Counted from the stretch's first letter, positions 7,575 to 15,322 are shown. The stretch is DNA of 20,688 nt from Ignatzschineria sp. (GCA_030151245.1 JASLEF010000109.1:1-20688), one strand, 5' to 3'. Notes: a model not told the origin generated them from the letters alone. Numbers and translations: made by a program.

Positions 7575-8763
7575 CCCTTGCCCCCTTCTTTAACATCCAT
7601 ATTCTGAGAACCACGAAAAGGTAAGTGATAATTCCAATCAATACTAACCATAGTAAAGGTTCTAAATTATAAGGAAGCTCATGCCCCCGAATAGTTTGGT
7701 CCAAACGAATCTCTACGTACCAAGTAATCGGTAAAATTGCCCCCCAAGCCAGTGCATACCAACTCATCGCAATTCTTGGGAAAAATAGCCCAATAAAACC
7801 AAAAGCCGGTGAGGAGAAACTACTAGCAGCACCATAATTCAAGACTTTTTCTGGTAACCACAAAGCGAAAATCATGGCCCATAACTGTGCCGTGATAATA
7901 AACAATGCTGTTCCAAGATATAAAATCAATAACGAGCCTCGTATAGGCAGGTCATAAAATAGAATTAACACGGCATCTAGAATCATGTGCACCACCAAAA
8001 ACCACAACAAATAGGGCAACATTTTATTGACTAGATATCGTACATAGCTACCATTTGCCATCGCAAGTGGCACTGCAATCCCCCCTGCCTTACCTTTATC
8101 TCGCACCATGGTGTAAACCATTGTCATCATAATTAAGATCTGAAGCAATGTTGGCACTAAACCATTCGTTAAAGTGTAGTTATAATTTAACGTAGGGTTA
8201 AAAACCGTATGCGTTTCTAGCTTCAAAGGGGCTAACTGCTCCTTCGCGATAGCTCGCGCAAATCCTTGTCCCATCATTGTCTCTGTCTGATAGTTAGCAA
8301 CAATTGCGGTTAATGTTTGGACAAATCCCCCCTGCAGGGCACTACCTAGAGACATATACTGGTTATTATAAAACGCCGTCACTTCCGGCGATAGGTTTCC
8401 CAATAACTGTTTTTCGAAATCATTAGGGATTAACAAAATCCCATAAACTTCATTCGACAACATTGACTGCTTCGCTTCATGCAAAGAGTTGTCACGTTTC
8501 TCAATTAAAATCGCCGGAGTTGCGGCAATATCTTGAATCAAGCTACGAGAGGCAACGCTACGGTCAAGATCCACAATAGAGATCGGAACTTGCTGAATCG
8601 AACCTTGTGATAATAACGCACTATAAAATATCACCACCAAAACCGGATAACAAAATAGGGCGAAAAAGAGTGTTTTATCACGAAATAGTAGCCGCATTTC
8701 TCTAAAGAGAAGAGAAAAATAGTGCGCTTTTACTTGCGCTTCAGTGACACGATGATTCATCAT
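7567..8763 (-). CDS. ABC-2 type transporter permease, middle gene of exporter operon
   Basis: This 398-residue ABC-2 permease is a distant paralog of its downstream neighbour. A helix at about residues 32-55 (LFFALFCYPVLVVIFYSALL) is followed by a periplasmic region to about 200 and five C-terminal helices. Both permeases share the periplasmic pattern of a bound 'DxDxSVxSRxLI' opening and an EVYGILLIPNDFE / EIYGIFWIPFNFE motif. A tandem ATG starts the gene; the second (8760) is better spaced, 6 nt behind AGGG. Only 13 bp separate it from the hlyD-like gene. No Walker motifs are present here or elsewhere in the operon. Confidence 0.85.
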   Translation of the reverse strand: MMNHRVTEAQVKAHYFSLLFREMRLLFRDKTLFFALFCYPVLVVIFYSALLSQGSIQQVPISIVDLDRSVASRSLIQDIAATPAILIEKRDNSLHEAKQSMLSNEVYGILLIPNDFEKQLLGNLSPEVTAFYNNQYMSLGSALQGGFVQTLTAIVANYQTETMMGQGFARAIAKEQLAPLKLETHTVFNPTLNYNYTLTNGLVPTLLQILIMMTMVYTMVRDKGKAGGIAVPLAMANGSYVRYLVNKMLPYLLWFLVVHMILDAVLILFYDLPIRGSLLILYLGTALFIITAQLWAMIFALWLPEKVLNYGAASSFSSPAFGFIGLFFPRIAMSWYALAWGAILPITWYVEIRLDQTIRGHELPYNLEPLLWLVLIGIITYLFVVLRIWMLKKGARDV

Positions 8764-8776
8764 GATCCCTTTTTAA

Positions 8777-9766
8777 TTATTGACTGCGACGACGAGATTT
8801 CCAGTCTGCGATAACGCTCATTCCTGGCAATAGCCCTGCATCATGATCAAGAGGCTTTGCACGAACCTCAAAAGTTCTTAAGTCAAAGTCCCCTGTTGCC
8901 TTTGTCGCATGCCAGTTAGCAAACTGTCCGAGAGGATTGATCGCTTGAATTTGTACCTCAATATCTTTTTTCAATGCCGGCACATAAATTGAGAAACGAT
9001 CGCCTACGGCCGCATAGTTGAGATAATCCTCTCGAATATTAAAAGTGAGCCACAAATTATTCATGTCAACAATGGAATAGAGTGGAGTTCCTGGATTATA
9101 CAACTGCCCAACCTCTGCCACTCGTACCGTCACTTGTCCATCTGACGGCGACTTTACAGTTAATGCTTCGTAGTCAGACTTCACTTGATTAAATGCCGAA
9201 AGAGCTTGCTCAACTTGTGCATCTGCCAATTTTTTCTGTTCCTGACTACTACCGCTCACAGCGAGCTCATAGTTTGCTTTCGCCGCAGCTGCTGCTTCTA
9301 AGGCAGAAGAGAAAGAGTTTCGTGCAACATCTAAATTCTGTTGTGAAACGCCGCCGCGAGGAGCTGCTCCTTCCATTCGGTCTAAATTGCTCTTTGCTAA
9401 TAAAAGATCGGCCTCTGCTTTCTCATATTGCGCGCGCATGGCTTCAATCGTTTCAGGTCTCGTACTATAGACCACATCTCGATTAGCAACCGCTACTCGA
9501 TACTGCGCTTCAGAAGTTGCCATCTGCGTTTCTAATGCGGGACTTTCAAGCTGAAGTAATAAATCTCCTTTTTGAACACTGTCCCCAATATCCGCGGTTA
9601 AAGCAGTCGCTCTTCCTTGAACCCGTACAGAAATATCCACCCGATTCGCAGCGACTTCCCCTTGAATCACTAATTCTGGTTTATGTCGAGAAATATAAAA
9701 GAGAGTACCTACAAGCAAGATGATAATGCCAACAATAATCGCAATCGTCGTTTTAATATTTTGCAT
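8777..9766 (-). CDS. HlyD/EmrA-type periplasmic adaptor (membrane fusion) protein
   Basis: This 329-residue membrane-fusion protein bridges inner-membrane transporters and a TolC-type outer-membrane channel. One N-terminal helix (residues 7-25) is followed by a split biotinyl-lipoyl domain: GEVAANRVDISVRVQGRATALTADIGDSVQKGDLLLQL, then after the hairpin SPSDGQVTVRVAEVGQLYNPGTPLYSIVD. A coiled-coil hairpin of Ala/Glu/Gln-rich heptads spans about residues 75-205. A beta-barrel domain (NLWLTFNIREDYL) and a membrane-proximal end (GLLPGMSVIADW) complete it. It is first in the operon and closely resembles E. coli YhiI, which sits beside RbbA and YhhJ. The upstream 180 bp carry no promoter I would defend. 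No TolC-like gene is in the window. Confidence 0.88.
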   Translation of the reverse strand: MQNIKTTIAIIVGIIILLVGTLFYISRHKPELVIQGEVAANRVDISVRVQGRATALTADIGDSVQKGDLLLQLESPALETQMATSEAQYRVAVANRDVVYSTRPETIEAMRAQYEKAEADLLLAKSNLDRMEGAAPRGGVSQQNLDVARNSFSSALEAAAAAKANYELAVSGSSQEQKKLADAQVEQALSAFNQVKSDYEALTVKSPSDGQVTVRVAEVGQLYNPGTPLYSIVDMNNLWLTFNIREDYLNYAAVGDRFSIYVPALKKDIEVQIQAINPLGQFANWHATKATGDFDLRTFEVRAKPLDHDAGLLPGMSVIADWKSRRRSQ

Positions 9767-9946
9767 ACATTTTTTCCAAAATAAATCGTAATTGAAGGAG
9801 AGTTTTACGGGTCTATCTTAGCATGATCACTATCTAATACCCATCCGTAAATTCATTAATCATCATCATTTTTGATAAAAAATCACCAATAAACTGATAA
9901 TTATTTAAATACTAAAACAAATAATAACCTCTTTATTGATGACATT

Positions 9947-9972
9947 AAAAAAGCACGCTATTCGCATGCTTT
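9947..9972 (-). terminator. Rho-independent terminator of the ridA gene
   Basis: Read on the minus strand, AAAGCATGC and GCGTGCTTT form a 9-bp stem with one G-U pair and a 5-nt loop, followed by a run of six T. It lies about 35 nt past the ridA stop. A T-rich stretch on the plus side makes it possibly bidirectional, but no plus-strand gene needs it. Confidence 0.8.
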
Positions 9973-10007
9973 CTATTTTTTAATATTAATGATTCAAAAA
10001 CAGATCA

Positions 10008-10364
10008 TTAAAAACGCAGTGCCGCTGTGACCATCACCTCTACCAAAACATGGGGACGCGCCATATTCGCCTCTACAGCAGCTCTTGCAGGAGGCTCATT
10101 CTCACCAATCCATGCTTCCCATACTTCATTAAATTTTGCAAAATCCTGTGCCATATCTTTTAACCAGATCTGTACGGATAACATATTTTCTTTACAACTT
10201 CCTGCCTTTTCAAGCAGTTCATCAATTTTAGCTAACACTTCTTCTGTTTGTAGCTCAATATTCTCTTCCGTAGTTGTTGGTACTTGCCCTGATAGGTAAA
10301 CGACACCATTATAAGTGACATAATTTGCTAAACGATTTCCCGTAAAATCTCTTTGAATCATCAT
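10008..10364 (-). CDS. RidA-family (YjgF/UK114) enamine/imine deaminase
   Basis: This 118-residue trimeric-type Rid protein hydrolyses reactive 2-aminoacrylate or other imino acids to keto acids in the cytoplasm. The family is recognised from VVYLSGQVP (residues 21-29), the helical QTEEVLAKIDELLEKAG, and PPARAAVEANMARPHVLVEV. The essential Arg is Arg94 and the conserved Glu is Glu109. The Cys that follows the Arg in E. coli RidA (Cys107) is Ala96 here, so it may belong to a Rid subgroup other than classical RidA. AGGAG suits the second of two tandem ATGs (10361, 7-nt spacing) better than the first. It lies downstream of a DadA-like dehydrogenase on the same strand, and a RidA homolog also accompanies dadA in Pseudomonas. 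The imino acid made by DadA would be its natural substrate. Confidence 0.88.
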   Translation of the reverse strand: MMIQRDFTGNRLANYVTYNGVVYLSGQVPTTTEENIELQTEEVLAKIDELLEKAGSCKENMLSVQIWLKDMAQDFAKFNEVWEAWIGENEPPARAAVEANMARPHVLVEVMVTAALRF

Positions 10365-10469
10365 CCATCTCCTAAAGTGAAATATAACGTCCTATTATCT
10401 TATTTCATATTGCAGCCCACTACCAGATACCTCTCTCGAACTATCTTTAGGGATAACTAGCTTCAATGC

Positions 10470-10511
10470 ATGATTTCAAATGAGTGCTTAAGGTTTATCA
10501 TTTGAAATCAT
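10470..10511. repeat. Perfect 14-bp inverted repeat between dadA-like and ridA genes
   Basis: ATGATTTCAAATGA (10470-10483) and TCATTTGAAATCAT (10498-10511) are exact complements around a 14-nt loop. Neither strand has a T run after it, so it is not a standard terminator. It may be a read-through or processing hairpin in a dadA-ridA transcript, or a repressor site upstream of ridA; the sequence does not decide. Confidence 0.85.
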
Positions 10512-10520
10512 CAAACAAGA

Positions 10521-10540
10521 ATAGATAGATAGATAGATAG
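10521..10540. repeat. Tetranucleotide microsatellite (ATAG)5
   Basis: Five exact ATAG units lie 21 bp beyond the dadA-like stop codon and about 157 bp upstream of the ridA start. Tetranucleotide arrays can change length by slippage. This one is intergenic, so it could alter only spacing or transcript structure, not a reading frame. Confidence 0.95.
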
Positions 10541-10561
10541 AGGAAAGATGAAAAATTTTTA

Positions 10562-11806
10562 TTAATTTTTCAGCGTTAAGCCTTCAAGATTAATCACAGA
10601 ACGATGATCTGTAATGAGATCTGCAACCACTTCAGCACTTCCTGCAGCTAAGGTGAAGCCTAAGCTTCCATGCCCTACATTTAACCATAGGTTTTTCAAA
10701 GGAGTTCGTCCTAAAATAGGGGGGCCATCTGGCGTTGAGGGGCGTAAACCACTCCATGCATTAGCTTTTTCAATCCCTTCAAGCTTTGGAAAAGTTTGCA
10801 TAACGCTCTTTTTCAATGCCGTAATTCGTTTAGGTCTAAGCGCTTTCCCATAACCAATATCCACCATCGCAGCAATTCGTAACTTGTCCCCTAATTTTGC
10901 GTAAACTGTTTTATGCGCATAATCTGTCACCGATATTTGGGGAACGATAGCGGGCATCTTCGGAAAGGGAATGGTTAAGCTATATCCCTTCAAAGGATAA
11001 ATGGGTAGATTAATTTTGAGGGGTTTTAATAGCTCTCGTGCCCCATTACCCGCTGCGATCACAAGATGTTCAACAGGAATATCTCCTTGACTTGTCATCA
11101 ACTTATCAACTTTAGCACCTTGAGCCACAAGCTCATATACCTGACAATCTGTTTTTAAGGTGAATCTTACCTGCTTTTGTAAATATTCCAATATCGATAA
11201 ACAGTAGCGATAAGCATCGGCTGTTTCATCCCCAGGAGCATAAATAGCCCCTTTAATCTCTGCTTTAATAGGTGCTAATGCCGGCTCTAAACGAACAGCA
11301 TCTGCAGCTGTCAAACATTGTTGAAATTCAGGATCAATTTTAGCAACAGCATTATCAAAGTCCCGCTGATGCCGATGAATAATCATTTTTCCAGAGCGTT
11401 TCCAATCAAAATCTTGTGAAAGAATAGACTTTCGCCAGAAGTTTAATGTCTTCTGGCTTAGGAGTGAAAGTCTTAATATATTGTGTGTGTTTTCTTGATT
11501 TTTTCGCGCATTGCACGCTGTTAGGAAACGTAAGAGCCATTGCCACTGAAGAAGTGACGGCTCTATCCGTAAGTTGAGCGGGGAATCAATTTTCCCCATC
11601 CATTTTAATCCTTGCCAAACAACGCCTTTGTCCGCAAGGGGTGATACATACCGATAACTTAGCTGGCCTCCGTTTGCAAAGCTAGCGCCCTGTCCAACGG
11701 CATCTTCAGCATCTATGAGTGTGACATAAGCCCCTTTTAAAATCAGGGCTAATGCTGTCGATAGGCCTATTACTCCTCCACCTACAACAGTGATATATTT
11801 TGCCAT
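10562..11806 (-). CDS. dadA: D-amino acid dehydrogenase, DadA-like FAD oxidoreductase
   Basis: This 414-residue membrane-associated flavoenzyme oxidises D-amino acids to imino/keto acids and passes electrons to the respiratory chain. GGGVIG at residues 9-14 opens the FAD fold and ends at the acidic LIDAE. The DadA signature QGASFANGGQLSYRYVSPLADKGV (flavin-contacting loop), a KWMGKIDSPL stretch, and the C-terminal GLRPSTPDGPPILGRTPLKNLWLNVGHGSLGFTLAAGSAEVVADLI all match. E. coli DadA is 432 residues. It lies 73 bp downstream of a LysR-type regulator on the same strand and upstream of ridA, forming a D-amino acid catabolism module. No racemase (dadX) is in the window. A candidate promoter lies in the lysR-dadA gap. 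A related glycine or proline oxidase activity cannot be excluded. Confidence 0.88.
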   Translation of the reverse strand: MAKYITVVGGGVIGLSTALALILKGAYVTLIDAEDAVGQGASFANGGQLSYRYVSPLADKGVVWQGLKWMGKIDSPLNLRIEPSLLQWQWLLRFLTACNARKNQENTHNILRLSLLSQKTLNFWRKSILSQDFDWKRSGKMIIHRHQRDFDNAVAKIDPEFQQCLTAADAVRLEPALAPIKAEIKGAIYAPGDETADAYRYCLSILEYLQKQVRFTLKTDCQVYELVAQGAKVDKLMTSQGDIPVEHLVIAAGNGARELLKPLKINLPIYPLKGYSLTIPFPKMPAIVPQISVTDYAHKTVYAKLGDKLRIAAMVDIGYGKALRPKRITALKKSVMQTFPKLEGIEKANAWSGLRPSTPDGPPILGRTPLKNLWLNVGHGSLGFTLAAGSAEVVADLITDHRSVINLEGLTLKN

Positions 11807-11843
11807 CTTTTATTATTTTCAACCTCTAAGCTCGGTAAGGACT

Positions 11844-11872
11844 ATTTAAGCCTTTTTAGAGAAGGTACTCAA
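11844..11872 (-). promoter_or_regulatory. Candidate promoter of the dadA-like gene
   Basis: On the minus strand, TTGAGT (11867-11872) and TTAAAT (11844-11849) are spaced by exactly 17 bp, each matching consensus at 4/6 positions. The spacer contains CCTT-CTCTAAA-AAGG, a small dyad that could bind a regulator. It would allow dadA transcription independent of lysR. Confidence 0.35.
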
Positions 11873-11879
11873 TTGACAT

Positions 11880-12776
11880 TTAGTTAGCATGATATAACTT
11901 TTGGTTATACTCTTTTAGCTTTTTATTAAGATATTTCTGCACAAGCTTTTGATAATCCTGAGATATTTTACGAAGAGGCCTCTCCGTCTGGTAGAGAATA
12001 CAGAGATCTAATACCATCGGCTCTTTTAAAGGATAAATCATCGAAAAAGGTAGTACTTCTGCCGCAGAGAAAAGGTCACTAATGGTGCAGCCTACCCCTC
12101 TTTTGACAAACTCTGCAGCCATATAATAGGTATGCACATTTAACTGTGTAGTCTTAAAAGTACGATATTGATGGATCATCATTGATAGGGAGTCGGCACC
12201 AGGATTAATCCATCTCGCTTCATCAATTTTATCCATTTTAACCGCCCCAGGCTTCATCTGTGGCGCGGCATCTAAATAGACTAATGGGATTTTAGCCAAT
12301 GTAATAGAACTAATTCCCTGCTCTTTAATCGGTTTAAAACTAATCGCAAAATCTAGTTGGTAGCGATTCAATAGATGTAGCAATTCATCTGTATGATAAG
12401 TACTCACATCAATTTTGGCATCGGGATATTGTGCAAGGAACATCTTAGTCACCTCTGGCACAAGACTCAGACCCAAACTAGGCAAGCAACCAAAGGCTAC
12501 GGTCCCTTGTGGCTTTTCTGCCAAATTTTCTGCCATTAGCTGAAAATCATTGAGTTCTTGATAAACATTTTGCGCCTTATCGTACAACAGTAGTGCTTCT
12601 TTCGTTGGCACAAGCCGTCCTCGAGTTCGCTCAAAAAGTAGATAACCTAAACGCATCTCTGCATGTTTTAACGTCTTACTCACCGCTGGCTGAGAGATAT
12701 GTAACATATCTGCTGCACGCGAAATAGATCCACAGACCATCACCGCATAAAAAGCTTCTAGATGACGAGTATTCAT
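11880..12776 (-). CDS. LysR-type transcriptional regulator, probable regulator of dadA/ridA
   Basis: This 298-residue LysR regulator has its winged helix-turn-helix at residues 5-62 (GSISRAADMLHISQPAVSKTLKHAEMRLG, then LLFERTRGRLVPT). The co-inducer-binding domain begins near residue 92 (GTVAFGCLPSLGLSLVPEVTKMF). The sequence is closest in feel to OccR/NocR-type amino-acid-responsive members. It lies directly upstream of and co-directional with dadA, rather than divergent as is usual for LysR pairs. The target is inferred from position only. D-alanine or another D-amino acid is a reasonable inducer guess. The 349 bp upstream are very AT-rich. Confidence 0.88.
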   Translation of the reverse strand: MNTRHLEAFYAVMVCGSISRAADMLHISQPAVSKTLKHAEMRLGYLLFERTRGRLVPTKEALLLYDKAQNVYQELNDFQLMAENLAEKPQGTVAFGCLPSLGLSLVPEVTKMFLAQYPDAKIDVSTYHTDELLHLLNRYQLDFAISFKPIKEQGISSITLAKIPLVYLDAAPQMKPGAVKMDKIDEARWINPGADSLSMMIHQYRTFKTTQLNVHTYYMAAEFVKRGVGCTISDLFSAAEVLPFSMIYPLKEPMVLDLCILYQTERPLRKISQDYQKLVQKYLNKKLKEYNQKLYHAN

Positions 12777-13125
12777 AGCTTTATTTTATCAACCTCTTTT
12801 AACATGAAAGTTTCTAGCCCGTTAAATTATGGCATATCCCTAAAAATTACGAGATTTAAAAGAGAAAATAACAGAACATAGTACCTATTAGAATCTATAT
12901 AATTGTAAATATTATTTATATAAATAACATATAACAAAAAATCCAATACCAATAAGAACATATATCAAAATATTATCTTTAAAATTATTTCAAAATAACT
13001 CATTGTGCTAAGATCGCTCATTTTAAAGACGACTCTAAACAGTTAAAACCTAACGAATTCTCTATCCCCTTTCATCGCCATCAACAGTGTGTGTTGATGG
13101 CACTATTTTAAAGGAAACCTGACTC
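12777..13125. other. AT-rich divergent intergenic region between lysR and the unknown membrane gene
   Basis: About 350 bp have no gene on either strand. The centre (roughly 12890-13010) is almost entirely A and T, consistent with upstream promoter elements for the divergent genes. A 10-bp hairpin sits at the right end, just ahead of the plus-strand gene. I could not pick a convincing -35/-10 pair for either direction. Confidence 0.7.
13077..13101 (+). promoter_or_regulatory. Leader hairpin just upstream of the unknown-LemA-M48 cassette
   Basis: GCCATCAACA (13077-13086) and TGTTGATGGC (13092-13101) are perfect complements around a 5-nt loop. The hairpin ends 24 nt before the ATG at 13126 and 9 nt before the AAAGGAAA ribosome site. 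The short TATTTTA after it is too weak for an efficient terminator, so an attenuator, an operator or an mRNA-stability element are all possible. Confidence 0.6.
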
Positions 13126-13605
13126 ATGAATACTAAGAAAAAGATCATTGCCGGCGTGATTGCCGCTTTTGTAATCATCGCTACACTCGCCTTCTTTATC
13201 TTACCGATACTCTCTAAAGAACAGATCTCTATGGAGACATTCCTCAACCTTGCAGAACAGGAAAAATTAGAATACCAAGTGAACTCCCAAAATAGCGAGT
13301 TTAAAAATAGTCTCAGTACAGCAGAGCTCAAAACAGACGAAATCCGCTCCTTCTTCGTGGTATTCGATAATGCGGATAGATCTAGTCAATACTTCGCACA
13401 TTACGAGAAAGCGATCGATGAGCTTCCTACAGGCAATACCCAATCGACGAGTATGGTCAATGTCGGGAACTATCAAAAATATAAATTAACTAGTAATGGA
13501 CAGATCCATTTAGTTATTCGAGTGAATGAAACTCTCTTCTTTATTTCTGCTAATAATCAACACTCTGCGCTGATTGATAGATTAGTTGCTGCAATGGACT
13601 ACTAG
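13126..13605 (+). CDS. Unrecognised membrane-anchored periplasmic protein, first gene of LemA/M48 cluster
   Basis: I do not recognise this 159-residue protein. A basic N-terminus (MNTKKK) and one long hydrophobic segment (residues 7-29) make it an N-in anchored protein with a soluble domain of about 130 residues outside the cytoplasm. That domain has no cysteine, and no catalytic motif stands out. It has alternating beta-like segments (IRSFFVVFDNAD, QIHLVIRVNETLFFISAN) that suggest a small alpha/beta fold. AAAGGAAA precedes the ATG. Ninety-five bp separate it from lemA on the same strand with no terminator between, so co-transcription with lemA and the M48 gene is likely. A role as partner or substrate of that protease system is inference from position. 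Confidence 0.75.
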   Translation: MNTKKKIIAGVIAAFVIIATLAFFILPILSKEQISMETFLNLAEQEKLEYQVNSQNSEFKNSLSTAELKTDEIRSFFVVFDNADRSSQYFAHYEKAIDELPTGNTQSTSMVNVGNYQKYKLTSNGQIHLVIRVNETLFFISANNQHSALIDRLVAAMDY

Positions 13606-13700
13606 CTCACAACAAACTCCCAATTCGTACTATCTACTTCAACATCTAACCATTACAAAACATTATTTATCACAAATAATAAAAACTGAAGGATCATAAA

Positions 13701-14264
13701 ATGCTTTATTGGATTATTACCGCTGCTGTTCTCATCCTCTTAATCGGTTACTACTATAACCGAATTGTCTCCTTTCGAGAGGCCGTTATCTCAAGCGAAA
13801 CAGAGATCTCTGTACAGCTTGATCGTCGAGGAAAAGTCTTTGACAGTTTATTAGAAACCGTTAAAAAATACCTCTCTCATGAAAATGATCTGTTTGCCAA
13901 AATTACAGAACTGCGAACCCAAAGTCAGACTGGGTCTGCAAAGGAGCAAAAAGAAGCTGAAGATGAGCTATCGAAAATTGTCTCTAGTGGCGATATCAAC
14001 ATTGCAGTAGAAGCCTATCCAGAATTAAAATCTGATCGTATTATGATGAACTTACAAGAAGAAATCGTCTCATCAGAGAATAAACTCGCTTTTGCGAAAC
14101 GTGGATACAACCGTTCATTAGAAGTTTATAACGCCTATATCGCTTCCCTTCCTCCGGTGTTCATTGTGTCAATCATTCCTGGCTTAAAAATCACAAAAGA
14201 GTACTGGCGCTTAGAAGAATCTGCGATCAAGACTGAAGAGACTCGTCGTATCAGTTTTGATTAA
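13701..14264 (+). CDS. lemA: LemA family protein
   Basis: This 187-residue LemA-type protein has an N-terminal membrane segment (residues 3-18), then YYNRIVSFREAVISSETEISVQLDRRGKVFDSLLETVKKY, the family's hallmark opening helix (usually 'N.L......V..A...I.VQL.RR.DL.P.L...VK'). Charged coiled-coil helices follow, with SENKLAFAKRGYNRSLEVYNAYIASLPP near the C-terminus. LemA is a helical-bundle inner-membrane protein of unclear function, frequently paired with HtpX-like M48 proteases; that gene follows 39 bp downstream. AAGGA lies 7 nt before the ATG. Confidence 0.9.
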   Translation: MLYWIITAAVLILLIGYYYNRIVSFREAVISSETEISVQLDRRGKVFDSLLETVKKYLSHENDLFAKITELRTQSQTGSAKEQKEAEDELSKIVSSGDINIAVEAYPELKSDRIMMNLQEEIVSSENKLAFAKRGYNRSLEVYNAYIASLPPVFIVSIIPGLKITKEYWRLEESAIKTEETRRISFD

Positions 14265-14303
14265 CCATTTTATTAATTTTGATAATATTAACAAGAGGAT
14301 CTC

Positions 14304-15251
14304 ATGGATTTTAGAGCTACCGTACGTAAAAATAATTTCCGTACTCGTTTAGTGATTTTGAGCTATTTACTGATCATGCTATGCGTGGGAATTTTAGCTG
14401 ATACCGCCACACACCCAAACCTTCAATTAAACTTTGGGGAAAATATGTTGGCATTTATCACCTTTAAGCAACTTCCAATTGGCACCTTTATCGTCCTAGG
14501 TTTAACTCTTTTAGGTGTTCTCTATATCTATTTCCGTGGACATAAATTAATGCTCGCCGGAATAGATGCTAAAGAAATTACGCCAGAAACAGCTGATACC
14601 GATGAAGAAAAACAGTTTTATAATATTATGGAGGAGCTAAGCCTTAGTGCTTCCTTAGGATATATTCCGAAATTATATATTTTAAATACCAATGAACCGA
14701 ATGCTTTTGCCGCAGGTTGGTCCGATCGAAATGCGCTCGTAGGCGTAACACAAGGTTTGCTAGATCGCCTGAATCGCCAAGAAGTACAGGCGGTAATGGC
14801 TCATGAAGTCGGCCACATTCTACATGGAGATTCTAAACTCACTCTCTACGTTGGGATCTTATCAAACGTCATTTTATCAGTCGTTAATATTTTTCGATTC
14901 TTTATGCCCAGCCGTAGTCAAAATAATGCCGCGAGAACAGCACAAACAATCTTGATTATCATGAATATTGTACTTCCAATTGTCACACGTATTCTCTATC
15001 TTTACCTTTCAAGAACTCGTGAATATATGGCAGATGCAGCGGCAGTAGACTTAACAACCGATAATCAAGCAATGATTACTGCTTTGCAAAAAATTTCGCA
15101 AGGCCATGAAGAAGAGGATTTCAGAGCCGATAGCTCTGGTCAGGCTTATCGCAGTGTTTCTTATATTTTTAATAAAGGAGATACACTCTTCTCAACCCAT
15201 CCCTCTATTGAAAATCGTATCTCCGCTTTAAAAGGAGAAAAAGAATTTTAA
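14304..15251 (+). CDS. HtpX-like M48 family membrane metalloprotease
   Basis: This 315-residue zinc protease is embedded in the inner membrane with a cytoplasmic active site, by analogy with HtpX. The zinc motif HEVGH gives His167, Glu168 (catalytic) and His171; Glu240 in SRTREYMADAAAV is the third ligand. Helices lie at about 14-32, 60-77, 181-200 and 215-235, the last two between the zinc-binding parts as in HtpX. HPSIENRI near the C-terminus is also typical. HtpX-type enzymes degrade misfolded membrane proteins. Pairing with LemA just upstream matches a common arrangement. AGAGG is 5 nt from the ATG. Its stop codon overlaps the ATG of a tiny open frame. Confidence 0.92.
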   Translation: MDFRATVRKNNFRTRLVILSYLLIMLCVGILADTATHPNLQLNFGENMLAFITFKQLPIGTFIVLGLTLLGVLYIYFRGHKLMLAGIDAKEITPETADTDEEKQFYNIMEELSLSASLGYIPKLYILNTNEPNAFAAGWSDRNALVGVTQGLLDRLNRQEVQAVMAHEVGHILHGDSKLTLYVGILSNVILSVVNIFRFFMPSRSQNNAARTAQTILIIMNIVLPIVTRILYLYLSRTREYMADAAAVDLTTDNQAMITALQKISQGHEEEDFRADSSGQAYRSVSYIFNKGDTLFSTHPSIENRISALKGEKEF

Positions 15252-15322
15252 TGCCTGCTCCGACTTTAAAAAAGCGCTTCTCTGAATCAGTAAATCCAAA
15301 TTATGATATTAAAACGACTTAA
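15251..15322 (+). CDS. Possible 23-residue small ORF overlapping the M48 gene stop (TAATG)
   Basis: An ATG shares one base with the TAA stop of the protease gene and opens a 23-codon frame (MPAPTLKKRFSESVNPNYDI, then KTT). AGGAG lies 13 nt upstream, inside the protease gene, which is long spacing, so translational coupling would be needed. The product is basic and hydrophilic, with no recognisable family. It may be chance. Confidence 0.2.
   Translation: MPAPTLKKRFSESVNPNYDIKTT

Noticed and set aside
10470..10511. Rho-independent terminator for the dadA-like gene
   Set aside because: The stem is perfect but no T tract follows on the minus strand, so it was recorded as an inverted repeat of unknown role.
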